From Canna indica (lineage: Eukaryota; Streptophyta; Magnoliopsida; Zingiberales; Cannaceae): a stretch of DNA of 64,000 nt. The stretch spans positions 30,816,001 through 30,880,000 of the forward strand of contig CP136896.1 of the NCBI GenBank assembly GCA_034359265.1, read 5' to 3'. Below are positions 41,601 to 56,200 of the stretch, in pieces. Below the pieces are notes generated by a model. The model did no database searches. It saw only the letters and a program-made list of their open reading frames with translations, and was not told the DNA's origin. The position numbers and the translations under genes were made by a program. Within the stretch, counting starts at the first letter, position 1; every line of letters starts with the position of its first letter.

Positions 41601-44174
41601 GTGCACGCCCGGCCCATCCCGGTCCGAAAAAAATCGTGCCTGGCCCAATTCAAAAATTTTCGTAAGATGCAAGTTACAAGTGTAATTGCAACTTCCATTT
41701 GCGGTCAACCAAACGCTTGCAAATAGAAATTGTAACTCTACTTGCGGGCAATTAAACGATATGCTGCAAAATTATTTACGGGTATTTGCTTTTGCATGTA
41801 AATAGATTTTGCAGTATTTGTATTTGCGGACAATCAAACGCCGCCGCAATGAATTTGAATGAAAATCTTAGGTGAAAGAATTTATATAATGAATGTAAGT
41901 ACCAGTGGACTTATGTAGGGGCTAAGAGGGAAATGGACTTCCCTCATTTAATTTTTTTAAAATATCATATATACTTATTTATTTAATGAATGATATTAAA
42001 ATATAATAAAAATTTGCACCCACGATTTGTTCATTCTATTCTTTCACGATCACATATCAAGTTTTCAATTTTGTTATCACATTTTTTTTATTAGAATAAA
42101 AGTCTACTTATAATTAAGTCAGCGAAGGCTGACACAAAAAACGATCTCCAACCAAAATCGCCTCAAAGTTATGCAGACAAGTGGAGGTCCATACAAAATG
42201 GTCTCTTAAGATCCGAGCATGATTTTGCTGCCCAATCAGTACCTTTGTTACTATCACGTTTACAAAAAGAAAAGCATATACACTCACTTAACGAGGCTAA
42301 GTGTTGGATGTCGCCAATCAAAGTACGAAATTTTCAAGGAATGGAGGCATACCAACCAGCGCATCCATCAGGATCTTACAATCCGATTCAATCACAAAAT
42401 TTGTGAGACCTAGTTCAGCGGTTCTGACGAGCGCATCCCTAATAGCCCGAGCTTCTAGGTTCGGTGTAGAGTCACCATTAACAAAATGGCCCGCAGCCTC
42501 CAAACAATGACCAAAATGGTCCCGAATGACGTATTCAAGTCCTCATGCATCATCACCAAAAGAAGCATCACAGTTTACTTTGAAAAGGTCTAATAAAGGG
42601 GGAATCCACCTAACCCGATTAAAGTTGATTTTGCTTGTGTCCTCAAATGGGGTCCTTGTAGACACGGGGCTCACGAAAGCCATAATCGGGTTCATCAGGT
42701 CTCTGGGGGTCGAGGCCAAATCATGCAACTCATGGCCTCTCGGGAATCTATATGCTAACTTAGCAATAACACTACCCCCAGAAGACTTCCCACACAAAGG
42801 TATCCTCATCGGTTAGCAAAGGCAAATGTAACCGATTAATGGATCCCCTAGCAATAAACCGAACATGTGCAAACATAAATTTGAATTCCAAGCATGATCA
42901 ATAATAATCTCATTAACCAAAGCATTCACATCAGAGCAATTAACATAAAAAAAAGTAGGCTTAATACTGATCGACAAATCCATGATCCAACGGTCATGTA
43001 GAATAGAACTCTTATTACCCGAGTAGATTATTTTGCTGAAATCAAGCAATAGAGCACTAGAAGCCTTAGAAAAGAGCCTCCAGCTCCAAGAGCAATTAAC
43101 CCTCCTCGGGACACTACTAAGGTCCATGTCGTATTTCACATAAATCAAATTAAACCAAGGGGAAGGAATTTTTTTCAAAAATGACAAGGTTCTCTTAGCT
43201 TGATGAGAATCACACTGAGCATGAATATCCAAAATACTAAGGCCACCAAACTCAGTAGGCAAAGTAACTATTTCCCAAGAAATATGATGCATGGAATTTT
43301 TATCTGAATTCCCAGACCAAAGAAAGTTGCAGATTATGCATTCAATTTTATCTAGAAGATCTTGTGAAGCCCAAGTGACAGAGAGGCAATGGATAGGGAT
43401 GGCCCTCAAAATAGAGTTGATTAGAACCACCCTGCCAGCTTGTGATAGGAAGGCTGACTGCCACGAACCTAACCTAGCATTAAAACCATCAACTAAGAAG
43501 TCTAAAGACTTAGGTTTAGGTCTTTTAGGCGAGACCATAGAACCCAAATACTTAAATGGAAAGGCCCCTTACCTTCGTGTCAAGGAGTTGACTGATGGTC
43601 CCAATCATACTTCTAGGAGTAGCTCTAGGGGAAAAAACCTCAGACTTGAAAAAATTGATATTTTGACCGGTGAACAAAGAGCACTCCTTAAAAATATTTT
43701 TAATTGTATTAAGACTCCTATTATCAACCCAGAACATTAAGAGGATGTCATCTGCGTACACTATGATAATATATATCACTACTAAAAAATGGCTTTATGC
43801 GATGGGCCATTTGCGACGGCACAAGATGCGGTCGCAGATGAGACGGGTCTGCGATCGCCGTCCATTGGGGTCACGGATTGGCCAAATTTGCGACGGCATT
43901 GCGATCGCGTAGAATGCCATCCCAAAATAGCGATGACACTGCGACCGCATGGAGTGCCGTCGCTATATGGCGACGGTTTGGCGACCATTTGCGACTGTTG
44001 AGGCTGTCGCAAAATGTCATTAAATTCCCTGCCCAATTCATTTTTTTTCACTTCCCCTGCTCGATCAACCCTAGCCTCTCACTCTCGTTCTCGATCTCTG
44101 CCGCCAAACACCGACCATCGCTCGTTGTTCGTTGGCCGTCGCCCGCTACTCGTCGCCCGCCGCAAGCAGATCGG

Positions 44175-44225
<51 letters not shown>

Positions 44226-47200
44226 CCGCAAGCTAAGGTTGTGCAACGACTCTAGTTGAATGAATTATTAATGGCATCATCTTCCATGTAGTTAAAGTCA
44301 ATTTCCATGGTAGAGTTCAAAAAATTTTCTGTGTCAAATTTCCATGGTAGAACTCCGGTATTTTTCTGTGTCAAATTTTTGAACTCTACATTAGGGCCGA
44401 GTGCAATTTCCATGTAGTTAAAGTCCGACCATGGTGCAGGCCATCATCTTGTAGATGATAATTAAATCTTGTAGGTACATATGGTATGTTGTATTTGGTT
44501 ATTAACCTAGCATTAGACTACTTGCCAGATTAGAAACTCAACCACATATGGATAATATTCTTTTTACATTTATCTTGCCATCATCTTGCCTACTTGCCAT
44601 CATCTTGTATTTGGTATGTTGTATTTGGTTGTTAGATACATATGGATAATATTCTTTTTACATTTATCTTTATTCCTTTCCTAGTGATCACATCCCCTTC
44701 TATTCTTCTTCTTGCCGGATTAGAAACTCAACCATACATACTTGTTTTGCCCATGCCTATGCATATACTTTCTTCATTGGTGTTATACATCAAAAATATC
44801 CAATAGTATTTTATCTATTTCCTTGGTAGAATTCTGTTAAAAATATCCAACTGCTCACTGCTATTAAAATGTCTTAGTGATTGAAAAGGTCATTTGCATT
44901 CTACAAACTTCCTTGGTTATGATGCCTAAACAGTGTACTCAAGACATAGCTTATAATTTCTATGTTAGTATGTTACTATCATACATTTTCATGTTGCAAT
45001 CAAGTGGTTTCTATTAAGCATAAATATTATCCATGTGGCTATTACATGCACACATATGGTACTGAATCTACACAATTACATGATTTCATAACATAAAATC
45101 TTCCTTTGAGTGAAATGCTATGCGTCACACTTAGTACAAGAAATTGTACATGATAATAATACATAAGACCTTTATAGTTGGCCTAGCATTCAGACTAAAT
45201 GAATTCCTAAAGCTAAGAGTGGAATGACTCTAGTGGTTTTTTTATAATACTTTAGATCCGTTCGGATATCGTATCGTTGTCTATAAGAAGTACAAAACTT
45301 ATATATTTTTTACGATTTCTGAATTGTCCTTGATCGGACAGTTTGGGATCAAAATTATTTTACTTGTAGTTAAATATTTTTTTTAACATTCATTTCAGTT
45401 TGAAATTCTAGCAGATATCCCTTGTTCTTCAAGTATGCGCCCAGATGATATGCATACTTGGAGAACTGTAGGAAAATACTGTCGAAATTTCGATTAAAAT
45501 TGAATGTTAAAAAGAATATTTAAATGCAAGTAGAATAATTTAATTTCGCAATGGAATAGGACCATCCCACCTATGAAGATTTCTAAAGCAGTAATTGTTG
45601 TGATATATCACGTACAGAATCATGACAAAAGATCGTAGTTGGATGTACTGTCGGATGTACCGTGGAGGTTTACTTGAAGAATTCAAGAGCGATGTTCAGG
45701 AATTTTTGAACTTCGCATATTCAAATCCGCAATTTGTTAGTGTTCACAAAATCAGATGTTTGTGTCGTCAGTGTGTCAACTTGTTTTTCCAAGACCGACA
45801 GGTAGTGACATTGCACCTATACAGAAATGGTTTCATGAATCGTTACTATCGATGGATTTCACACGGGGAGTCATTCATAGGCATGTCATCGTATGAATTA
45901 GGAGGCCAGTCGTCTAATATTGGATCTTCGTTCGCAACTCATACAACATCCGTTGAGCAGCCGTATCGAAATATGGTCTTAGATGCTCTAGGCGATCGTG
46001 AATTCCAAATGTTGTCAATGCCTCACATAGAATTAGCAGGTCAGTCGTCAAGTACTGAAGTGACAATGGATATAGAGTGTGAGCCACAAGTAGAACCGAA
46101 AATTCAAATGGAGTTACCAAATCCAAAAGCAGCACAGTTTTAGGTGCTGTTTGGTTAGCGAAAATTATTTTTTGGTTTGATTTCAGTGAAACTGAAAACT
46201 TGGTTTCGAAAACTTGGTTTTGGTTTCTAGTTTTCAGTTTTCTGAAAACGCGTTTGGTTAATAAAAATAACATCAGTTTTAGTTAGTTGAAACCAGTAAA
46301 TATTTATTTGATTATAAAAAATGATATTAATTTTCATTGCACATTTTTAGTAGTAATTAAATGTTTAGTTAGTTTATAAAATTAAATATTTGTTAATATG
46401 GTTACAAAATATTTAATAATTTAATTAATTAAGTTATTGGTAATTTAAGATTTTTTTGTTCAATTAGATATAAAAATTAATTAATAGTTATTATAAAATT
46501 TCAAAAAAAAATAAGTCCAATGATATAAAATTAGGTTTGATTAAATTATAAATAGACCAACTTTAAGAAAATTGAGTTATTTAAAATTTGGGTTTGAGTC
46601 AATTAGATATAAATTGGTTTAATTATTTTATAAATTTAAGATAAAAGTTTGAGTTAAAAATGATGATTTTTATTTTTATTTTTAAAAATTCGATATAGTT
46701 TGATTTATTTTTAAATTAATTAATTTTATAAAAAAATATTTATAATTACAAAGTTGTCACAGCATTTTGATAACGAAACCGACAGTCTCGAAACCACAGA
46801 AAACAACATTCTGTTGTTTTCATTTTTATTAAGAAAACTGGTTTCGTTTTCATTCTGGTTTCGATTCAGTTTCACGAAAACACTAAACCAAACACGTTTT
46901 CGTAAGCAGTTTTGGTTTCAGTGAAACTGAAACCATGAAAACAGACTTGGTTTCGCTAACCAAACAGGCCCTAAGGGCAGATGAACCATTGTATGAAGGC
47001 TGTGATGAATATTCAAAGTTGTCAATAATGACTCAAATGTTAAACATTAAATCTGACTGCAACATAACTGAGATAGCATATAATCGATTTTTTGAGCTTT
47101 TTCACAAAGTGTTGCCTAAAGATAACAAACTGGAGAACAGTTTCTATAAGACGAAAAAGATGATGAAGAGACTTGGTCTAGGGTATCAGAAAATCCATGC

Positions 47201-50200
47201 TTGTCAGAACAACTGCATTCTCTATTACCGTGAATACGCAGACTTGACCTAGTGTCCAACATGTGAACATCCACGGTACAAAGAGAAATCATCTTCGAGT
47301 AGGCAGAAAGATATACTGTTTAAGGTTCTTTGGTATTTCCCGATAATTCCCAAATTGAAGCGGTTGTTCATGTCTGAAAAAATAGCCCAACATATGATAT
47401 GGCATGTTAAGAGTCGTGATCAGAATGTTATGACTCACCCGTCTGACAATGAAGCATGGAAACATCTTGATCGATGTTATCCATCGTTTGTAAGTGATCC
47501 TAGAAATGTCAAACTAGGGTTATGTACTAATGGGTTCAATCCATTCGGTCAATCATCTACTTCATATTCTGTTTGGCCGGTGCTCCTCACAATCTACAAT
47601 TTACCGCCGTCGATGTGCATGAAAGATGATTTCATATTTTTGAGTATGGTAATCCCAGGACCAAATGGATCAAGAAAAGAATTGGATGTGTTCCTTCGAC
47701 CGTTAATTGACGATTTAAAGAACTTGTGGGACGACGGAGTCATCACTTATGATATTCATCAAAAAAAGGAATTTCAACTTAAGGGCCACATTGTTGTGGA
47801 CAATTAGTGACTTTCCGGCATATGCTATATTGTATGATTGGAGCACACACGGGAGGCTTGGTTGTCTGTATTCTATGGAACGAACAAAAGCATTCAGTCT
47901 TCGGCATGGACGAAAGATTTCATACTTTGACTGTCATCGTCAATTTTTGCCACTTGATCATCCATACCGAAGAAATAGAGATAAATTCATCAGGGGTAGA
48001 GTGGAAAAAGACTGACCACCTCCACGTTTGTCTGGTAATCAAATATTAGCTCGGGTTTCTGTGTTACTGAATATCACATTCGGAGAGGTTGACAGAATTA
48101 GTGGTTTCAAAGAAAGACACAATGTGTTCATGCAGAGATTACTCCCTATTGCATTCTGCGATATTTTACCAGATAAAATTTGGGGGCCGTTAACCGAGCT
48201 TAGTTTGTTCTTCAGAGATATCTGCGCCAATGCTCTCCGTATTGAAGATATGGAAAAGCTAGAGAAAAATATTGTAGAAATTCTTTGCAAATTAGAGCAG
48301 ATATTTCCACCTGGATTTTTTGATTCGATGGAGCATCTATCGGTTCACTTAGCGTATGAGGCAAGAGTTGGTGGTCCGATTTCAGTATCGGTGGATGTAT
48401 TTATTCGAGAGGTATATGCAGAGGTTAAAAAAAAAAATAAAAAATACAGCTGCGGTGGAAGGTTCAATAAGTGAAGCTTATATAATTCAGGAGATATCAA
48501 CTTTCAATAAGTCAAGTTGATCCTTTGAGGGTCTTCGAGGAGACACATAGATATAGACATGGTCCTCGCCGGGGTGAGTTCATCAGCAGGAGGCCGGGGA
48601 CGATCCTAGTAAGTTAATATTTAATAAAGTTTATATTTAAAAAAATATAGTTCAATTATGTAAAATTAATTTAATTAATCAATCTTTAAAGACCACGTAT
48701 ACTGAGTAGGTGACCCAACGGGGAGGTGATCCTACGCAGCATCAGCTTGATGTTGACGCATGGATGCAGGTGATAGGAGTCGACCACGACCGTGTATATG
48801 GCATTGGCACAACGGCCCACGCACGGAAGTTGTTGCAGCCACATGGTGCGGGGTCGTCTGCCTTCACCTCTTCCACCGCTGGTCCATCAACATCACATGC
48901 GGGCCAGGATCGATTTGCAGCCTTAGAGGCTTCGCACGTAGAATTACAGGCTTCTCATGCATGCACCATCAGTGAGGTGGCCGCTATGAGGGAGTACATG
49001 GCACGTATTGCTTCTTCCATGCCAGGTGCTCCGGCCCCTCCGCCTCCCTCGTCATTCGACCCGATGCCAGCTAATGCCCTCCCGACGCAACTCCTCTCCT
49101 CGTCGCATCCCTCGCCACCACATGATGATTGATGTACTTTATTTTCTATTTTGATGTAAATATATTTTAATACGATGTAAATATTACATTTTGATATAAA
49201 TATGTATAAACATTATAATTAGATGTACGTCTTGAATATTCCCTCGTTGTGGCAATATTTTGATATAATTTGATGTTAAATATTGTAAACGAGCATTTTA
49301 AAAAAATATTATTATAAATTATTTTTTTTTAAAAAAAATACACATTTGCGACGGCTTTGCGATCGTTAGTCGTCGCAAAAGGTATATCGAACTAGTCGCC
49401 AAAAGCCGTCGCAATCGTAACTGCGACCGTTAAGTGATGGCAAACGCGATCGCAGAATTGTCACCGATATAATATTTGCGATGGGTATAGCGATCGCAAT
49501 GCCATCGCCGATATATTATTTGCGACAATCAAATAAGGTCGCAGATGTCACACGACCACATTCTGCGACAGCTGCATACCGTCGCAGATCGGTCGCATAA
49601 TATTCTCATTTGCGACCGCTGCTTCTACCGTTGTATATTTTCTGCGATAAGATCTTTTGCTACCGCCCTTTGCGACCGCATCCTGCCATCGCAGAAGGTC
49701 TTTAGCGACCGTTTTGCGATGATAAAGTCTGTCACAAATATCTCATTTTTTAGTAGTGTATAGGTCTCTTAGGAAACTTCTATAAAGGATAATTGCTTAA
49801 GAAGTTGCAACTGCTCTAATACTAGCCTATTGTAGCAAAATAAGAATCAAAACAAAAAGACAATGCAAACACAGAAAATTTGTTTATGCAGTTCAGTAAC
49901 AAACCAGTCACCTAATCTGCGGGGCACTCACCGGACAGATACTGAATTCACTCTCTATAAGTACAATATAAATCCTCTGGATTTCTCACCCGAAATCCGA
50001 CTACCAATACTGCAGGGAATCAGAAATAACAAAAACCAATTTGCTATTACAAGTAAATACTAACTTGCCTCTCTATGACATCACAGCCACAAACTTCCGT
50101 CCTCCACACAGGCTCGTGTTGTAGTGAGTTATTCGCCTGATATCCATTCTTCTCATCAAAGATAAAAGTTTCTTGCCTCTTCTACACTCGACAATCTGCA

Positions 50201-53200
50201 CTCAACAATTTTAACTCCTCTATAGATGGCAACAACATTTTCATGCAATGGAGTTGTCGATAATAGATCTCATCTCTAGTATTTATAAGTGTCCTTGGAA
50301 GTTTACTGGAAGATCTAAATAAATGTTGACTTTAATTATATTTAATCACCGCCGTCTTCAATAGAAACTGAGGTTGGGATGAGGAGGGTGAAGGTTCTTC
50401 ATCAAAAGAAAATTGTTTCCTTTAAGAATGCTCATGTTCATCATAGTTCATATGTCAAGCATTCTAATGATAAACCTCATGTCCACAGTAAAAATGAAAA
50501 GAAGTTTAATGGACATTGCTTTTGTTGTGGTACTTTCGACCATGCTATTTATGATTGTGCATTCAAGAAAAATCCAAGTGTAGCTAGGATACTTTGGATT
50601 CCTAGGTCATCTAACCCCCAATGACCCAAATCAATTTGGGTACCAAAGATCTCATGTTCTCTTGTAGGGGGAGCAACCACACAAGGATGAGTTGATGATG
50701 GTTGATGGGAGTTGCATGAAGACTTAAAGCTTCACCAAATCCAAGTTGCAACTTCGCATCGTATGGATGCCTTCGGTATGAAGAATAAGCATCTAGTTAA
50801 TTTGGTATCATCTCCATGTTTTTTTTGTCTAGTTTGAAAATTGGAGTTTATGATACATGAATGATTTTGGTTAATTCTTAACGCTCTTAATAAATTTCAA
50901 ATAATTTTTGATTTTTTTTAAATTTCCGCTCTCTTCGAAGACCTATGTAGCCTACAACGGGCTCATGCGACCTTGCGGTTCTAAATCGTAGGCTCATTAT
51001 GGTCTTTCGGTTTTCAACCAATAAGAAGGGTTGGAGATCATGTTTTCATATTTATTATTTTTGTGATCTCTTAAAATTTGTTTTGGTATCACTTGATTTC
51101 ATTTAAAACGAATTTCAAACTATCTAGCAAAAATGCATTTTGAAAATGATATTTGAATCCCTCTTTGCTATTTGGTTTGGTTAGCTTGCTAGTAGCCTTA
51201 ATTTCATTATCTACTAATGAAGTCTACTTGTAAGTTGAAAATGTTAATGGAAGACTATGCATCTAAAAGAAAATGGAAAAAAAAATGAAAATTTTGGGAA
51301 AATTTTCAGGAATGAGGTATGATTTTGATTTTGCAAAAATCTTAGTATAATACTTGAATACTTGTGATATAATGACATCTCTAAACTCATGATTATTTTT
51401 GCATGACAAATCTATGAAATTTCATGAGTAGGTAAAATTTTGATAACTTAGGCAATTTCATGATATCTCGATCGAATGAAACTTGCTCTATGTTAAAATT
51501 CATATTAGAGACCTCATTTTGAGTTAGTAGTTGATAAATATGTTTAGATATACACATGATATGCTTCTAGGTGTTTAAACTTGAAAAACCATGTGTAGAT
51601 AGACAAAGTGATAACTAGATTACTTTAGGGGACTCATTCTTGAAAAGTTTGACCTAAGTCAACAAATTGACTTAGAAATTTTATTTTGAGCCCAAATTTC
51701 ACAAACATGTTTAAATTTACTCATGTTAGGTGTATATGTATCTAAGTTTGAAAAACCATGAGTAAATGATCAAATTTGATACTTAGCAATTTCATGTTAT
51801 CTTGCTTATGTTTGAATGAATTTGTGCTAGGTTGATATTTTGACCAAATGATATTATTTTCATCTCAAACTTAATATACATGCTTTAAATAATCATACTT
51901 TGATATCTTGAAAGTTTGAATAAAATGTAAAAATATCATGAAAAAGAACTAATATTCACGAAGATATCCATACTTGAGTGCACACATGATTCTTAGTTTT
52001 GGATTCTATCTATCATTCCTCAATATCATGTATGACTTAGTCTCTTATTCGATGTTTGGCTTTCATCCCTTGAGTTGAGACTTTCGCGGTTTTTAAAAAT
52101 CTTTTAGAGTTTTAACTTTGACTTTTGATTGACTTTTCTTGCCCTTTTTAAGTGATGTCAAAAATGGAAGAAAATATAGAAAAACCATGCATATATATAT
52201 GGGGAATTTATTTTCGTAGATATGCATGTTGATAGGGGGAGAAATCCCATGTTTGATATCTTCTATGCTTAATTGTAGATATTTTCTTAAGGATGTTTTA
52301 CTACAAGAAATATGTTCTTCAGCAACAGCTATCAGCAACGACCGCTCAAGCCATTGCCATTTCTAACGGCGTTCTTACGGTTGCCCGGGCCATTGCATAT
52401 GTGATGTATCTGCAACGGCTTTCTTACGGCCACTCGAGCCGTTGCAGATATATTATCACATTAGCAACGGCTTAGTTACGGCTACGACATCCATCACTCT
52501 TGAGCCGATCGCACGCTCGCGACGCGAAAATAAAATACTTATTAGCAACAGCTTTCTAACAGACGAGTGGGCTGTTACTGATGATGTTAATTATCAGCAA
52601 CGGCTTTCTAACAGACGAGTAAGCCATTGCTGATAAGTTTATATAATTCGACCCTGATCGCGCCCACCCCTTTCCTCCTTCTTCTTCCTTGCTTCTGCCG
52701 CCACTATCGATCTCCGCCCGCCCGCCGTCGTGGCCCGCCGACGCCACTCGCCGCCGCCGCCTGCCGTTGTCGCTTGCTCCAGGTAAGTCGTGCGCCACCC
52801 TCTCTTTTTATTATAGAACCGGCCGAAACCCTAGATTTAGGGTTTCGATCGACGGCTAACGGCCGGAGCATTGTCCAGTGTCCGACATATGTCAGACACT
52901 GGACTTCGGCGCCGGAAATAGGGTTTTTTTTAAACCCTATTTTTTTTAAAATTAAATTAATTAAATATTTTTATAATAAATTTACATGTTTAGATTACTT
53001 AAATCTTAGATGTTTAGATTAATTAAATGTTTATGTTAATTTAGATGTTTAGATTAGATTAGATTAATGTTAATCTTTAGATTAATTTAGATAAATGTTT
53101 AGATTAGATTAATTTAAATTATATTAATTTAGATTAATTAGAATCGTCCACTTCGGACTCGCGCCGGAATCGTCCACTTTGGACTCGCATCGGAATTGTC

Positions 53201-56200
53201 CACAATGGACTCGAACCGGCTCAAAATATTTAGAAAATAATCATCCATCCGACGAGTTAATACGTTTCACGTACGCATCAATGAGTCGGATATGATTTAG
53301 CAAAACCTTAGATCCGTTCGGGGGTTGTATGTTCATGTAAAAGAAGTGTATGATCTTTTATACGACGTACAATCCTTGAATTGTCCCTGATTGGACAATT
53401 TGAGAATATAGTCCTATAGAACTATGATACTTGATAGTCTTGGGGGTCAATTCCACCTGAATGATAATATTGATCGGCTAGTTACTGAGACGTCAGTGCC
53501 ACCAGATACTACAGGTGTTGATATCACAGAAGTACAAACTGTGGTAGAGATTGAATTACCGAATAAAGAAGCTGCAGAATTTTACGAGATGTTGAAAGCT
53601 GCCGATGAACCTTTGTATGAGAATTATCCTAAATACACTAGGTTTTCCGCAATGATGCAACTCCTAAACATCAAGGCTGATTGTAATATCAGCGGGGTTG
53701 TGTTTGATCAGATTGCAGGATTGATTAATGGAATGCTGTCTACTGTTAATAAGTTTGAGCCAACTTTTTATAAGACTAAAAAATTGATGAGAATATTAGG
53801 GCTTGGTTACAAAAAAATACACGCATGCCAAAATAATTGCATTTTACTTTGAATCGACAGTACAGACAAGATTTGATCGTCTTCCACGTAACGACGACGG
53901 GGGAGTTCGACAGTCAGATGGACGTTTAAATATATTTTGTCACTCTGGTCGTGCTTTTGGTCTCGTCCATCTCGACACTTAAGCGACGAAGAGTATCATT
54001 TGGCACAATTGTACGTATTACTCAATTGTCCAGAGATTGAACAATTCATTGAAATATTTGACATTGAGATGGTGCAAAAATACTCTATTCACAACGATGA
54101 AGAATTAGAGAGATTACGGAATCGTGATTCCCTACTTGGATTCGGGCTTACAGCAAAGATCACAGAGCTGAAATAAATGAAAGAATATTTGAGTTTGTTA
54201 GTGGACCATCGCGACTAGTGTCGTGTTATAGCGGATATTTTGTTAATGGGTATAAATTTCACACGGTTGAATATGTATTTGCAAAGAAGACGATGAATGC
54301 CGGGGTCTGCGTAAAACGGACAACGTATGTTGAATGTGATATGGATTTTTATGGACTGGTGGAAGAAGTGATAGAGTTGCACTACTTCGGTTTGAAATCA
54401 GTTATCCTATTTAGATGTCATTGGTTTGATACAACAGAAAGGGGCATGAAAGTTCATCCAAAATACAAACTTGTTGAGGTTAATTACAAATCGAAATTGG
54501 CAGCAAATGAGTCTTTTATATTGGCATCACAAGCCGAACAAGTATATTACGCGAAGTATCCGGCTCAAAATAAAGATAGAGCAGATTGGTGTGTAGTCTG
54601 TAAGACTAAAGGTAGAGGAAGAATTGATCCGATAGTGGGAGAAAATGAGCCGATACCTGATGTGATAGATGATTTCTATCAAGAAGATGATCGTCCTGCT
54701 GTAGACCGTATTATTCCAATACTCGAGGATGCAGACACAGTGTTAGTTCAATTAGAATTTTGAATATGTTGATGATGATGATCATGAAGTTGAGGAAGCT
54801 GGAGATGAAGAAGATGAAGAAGAGGAAGAATTCGAAGACTATTACTCAGATGATGAGGAATAATTGTAAAATATATCTCTACTATATATATAATCTAATT
54901 ATATGCTTATTCGATAGATATGTCGGGTCGTGGTTATCGTCGGACGAGAGCTTCGGAGTCTCCGATCGGTCAGACTCCGGCACTTCCTCCTGCCGATGAT
55001 ACTCTTGCCATTGATCCTCATGCCGCTGAGGCTAGTTCATCGAGACACAGGCGGCCACGTGGGCCAAACAGGTGGCAGCCTCCACCAGCCATGGAGTCAC
55101 GTAGACTCATTAGCGTGATTGGGGATCAGTAATATATCATGAAATATGAATTATTACAAATTCATTATATCATAATATAATATTGAACTTTATTTTTGTT
55201 GTGCAGGTTCGAGTAAGAGGATGGGCCCAGGACGATATCTTCTACAATCCGACGATACATGCATGGGGCATGGCCTACGTGGTCTCACGTGCCCAATAAG
55301 CATGTCGACATGCTATGGCATGAGTTTGAGGCACATATTAATTTTTTTTTTATACATGATGATTAATATTGGTACTAATATTATTGTTTTACAGGCTCGC
55401 TATACATGGGCTGAGGACTAGAGGTCCTTCATTTACACTATCTGGGAGGCTATTTCCCGACAGAGGTACAACAATCAGCTAGGGCAGGCCCGGTCGTAGG
55501 CGATGGCCCGAGCTGGGACCACAAACATCACAGAGACTCAGGGATACAACCCGATTGGATTACTCCGGATATATGGGACCAGCTCGTGGCATTATGGTCG
55601 ACGGATCGATGGCAAGGGGTTTCTAGGACTGCAGCTAGAAACCGCATGTCGGGGGGAGGAGCGCGTCACACTGGCGGCTCTATTTCATTTGCAGTGCATG
55701 GTTGTCGTATGGTAAGTATTATACATTACTTTTAATTATATATTTTATTTATTATTGTGTACAAATTAATGTATTTATTTTGTAAATGTAGACGATGGTG
55801 ATGGACGACGGAACTATCCAGCGACCCTCCCTGATGGAGGTGTTTGAGCGGACTCACCGTCGAGGACATGGGACGGGGGAGTACATTGACAACCACGCTA
55901 CAATCATTATGGTAAGTATATTTGTTTAAATTATTCATTATTTATTTATAATTTATGTTTTAGGAAAAATATGAAACAAAAAATCAAACTCGAGTAGGAG
56001 ACCTACACTCAGACGGTGATTCAGCGCGGGGGCACCCCCGAGGACTTTGACGCAGGAGCGTGGCTCGAGGCTGAAGGTGGTTGGGACCAAGGTCGCGTAT
56101 ATGGATTTATGGATGGTGGTCATGTACGAGCTGTGCTAGGGCCACTTGGGGCACCGACCCCTCCGGTCGCTGGTGAGCGGTCGTCCATCTCTAGGACTAG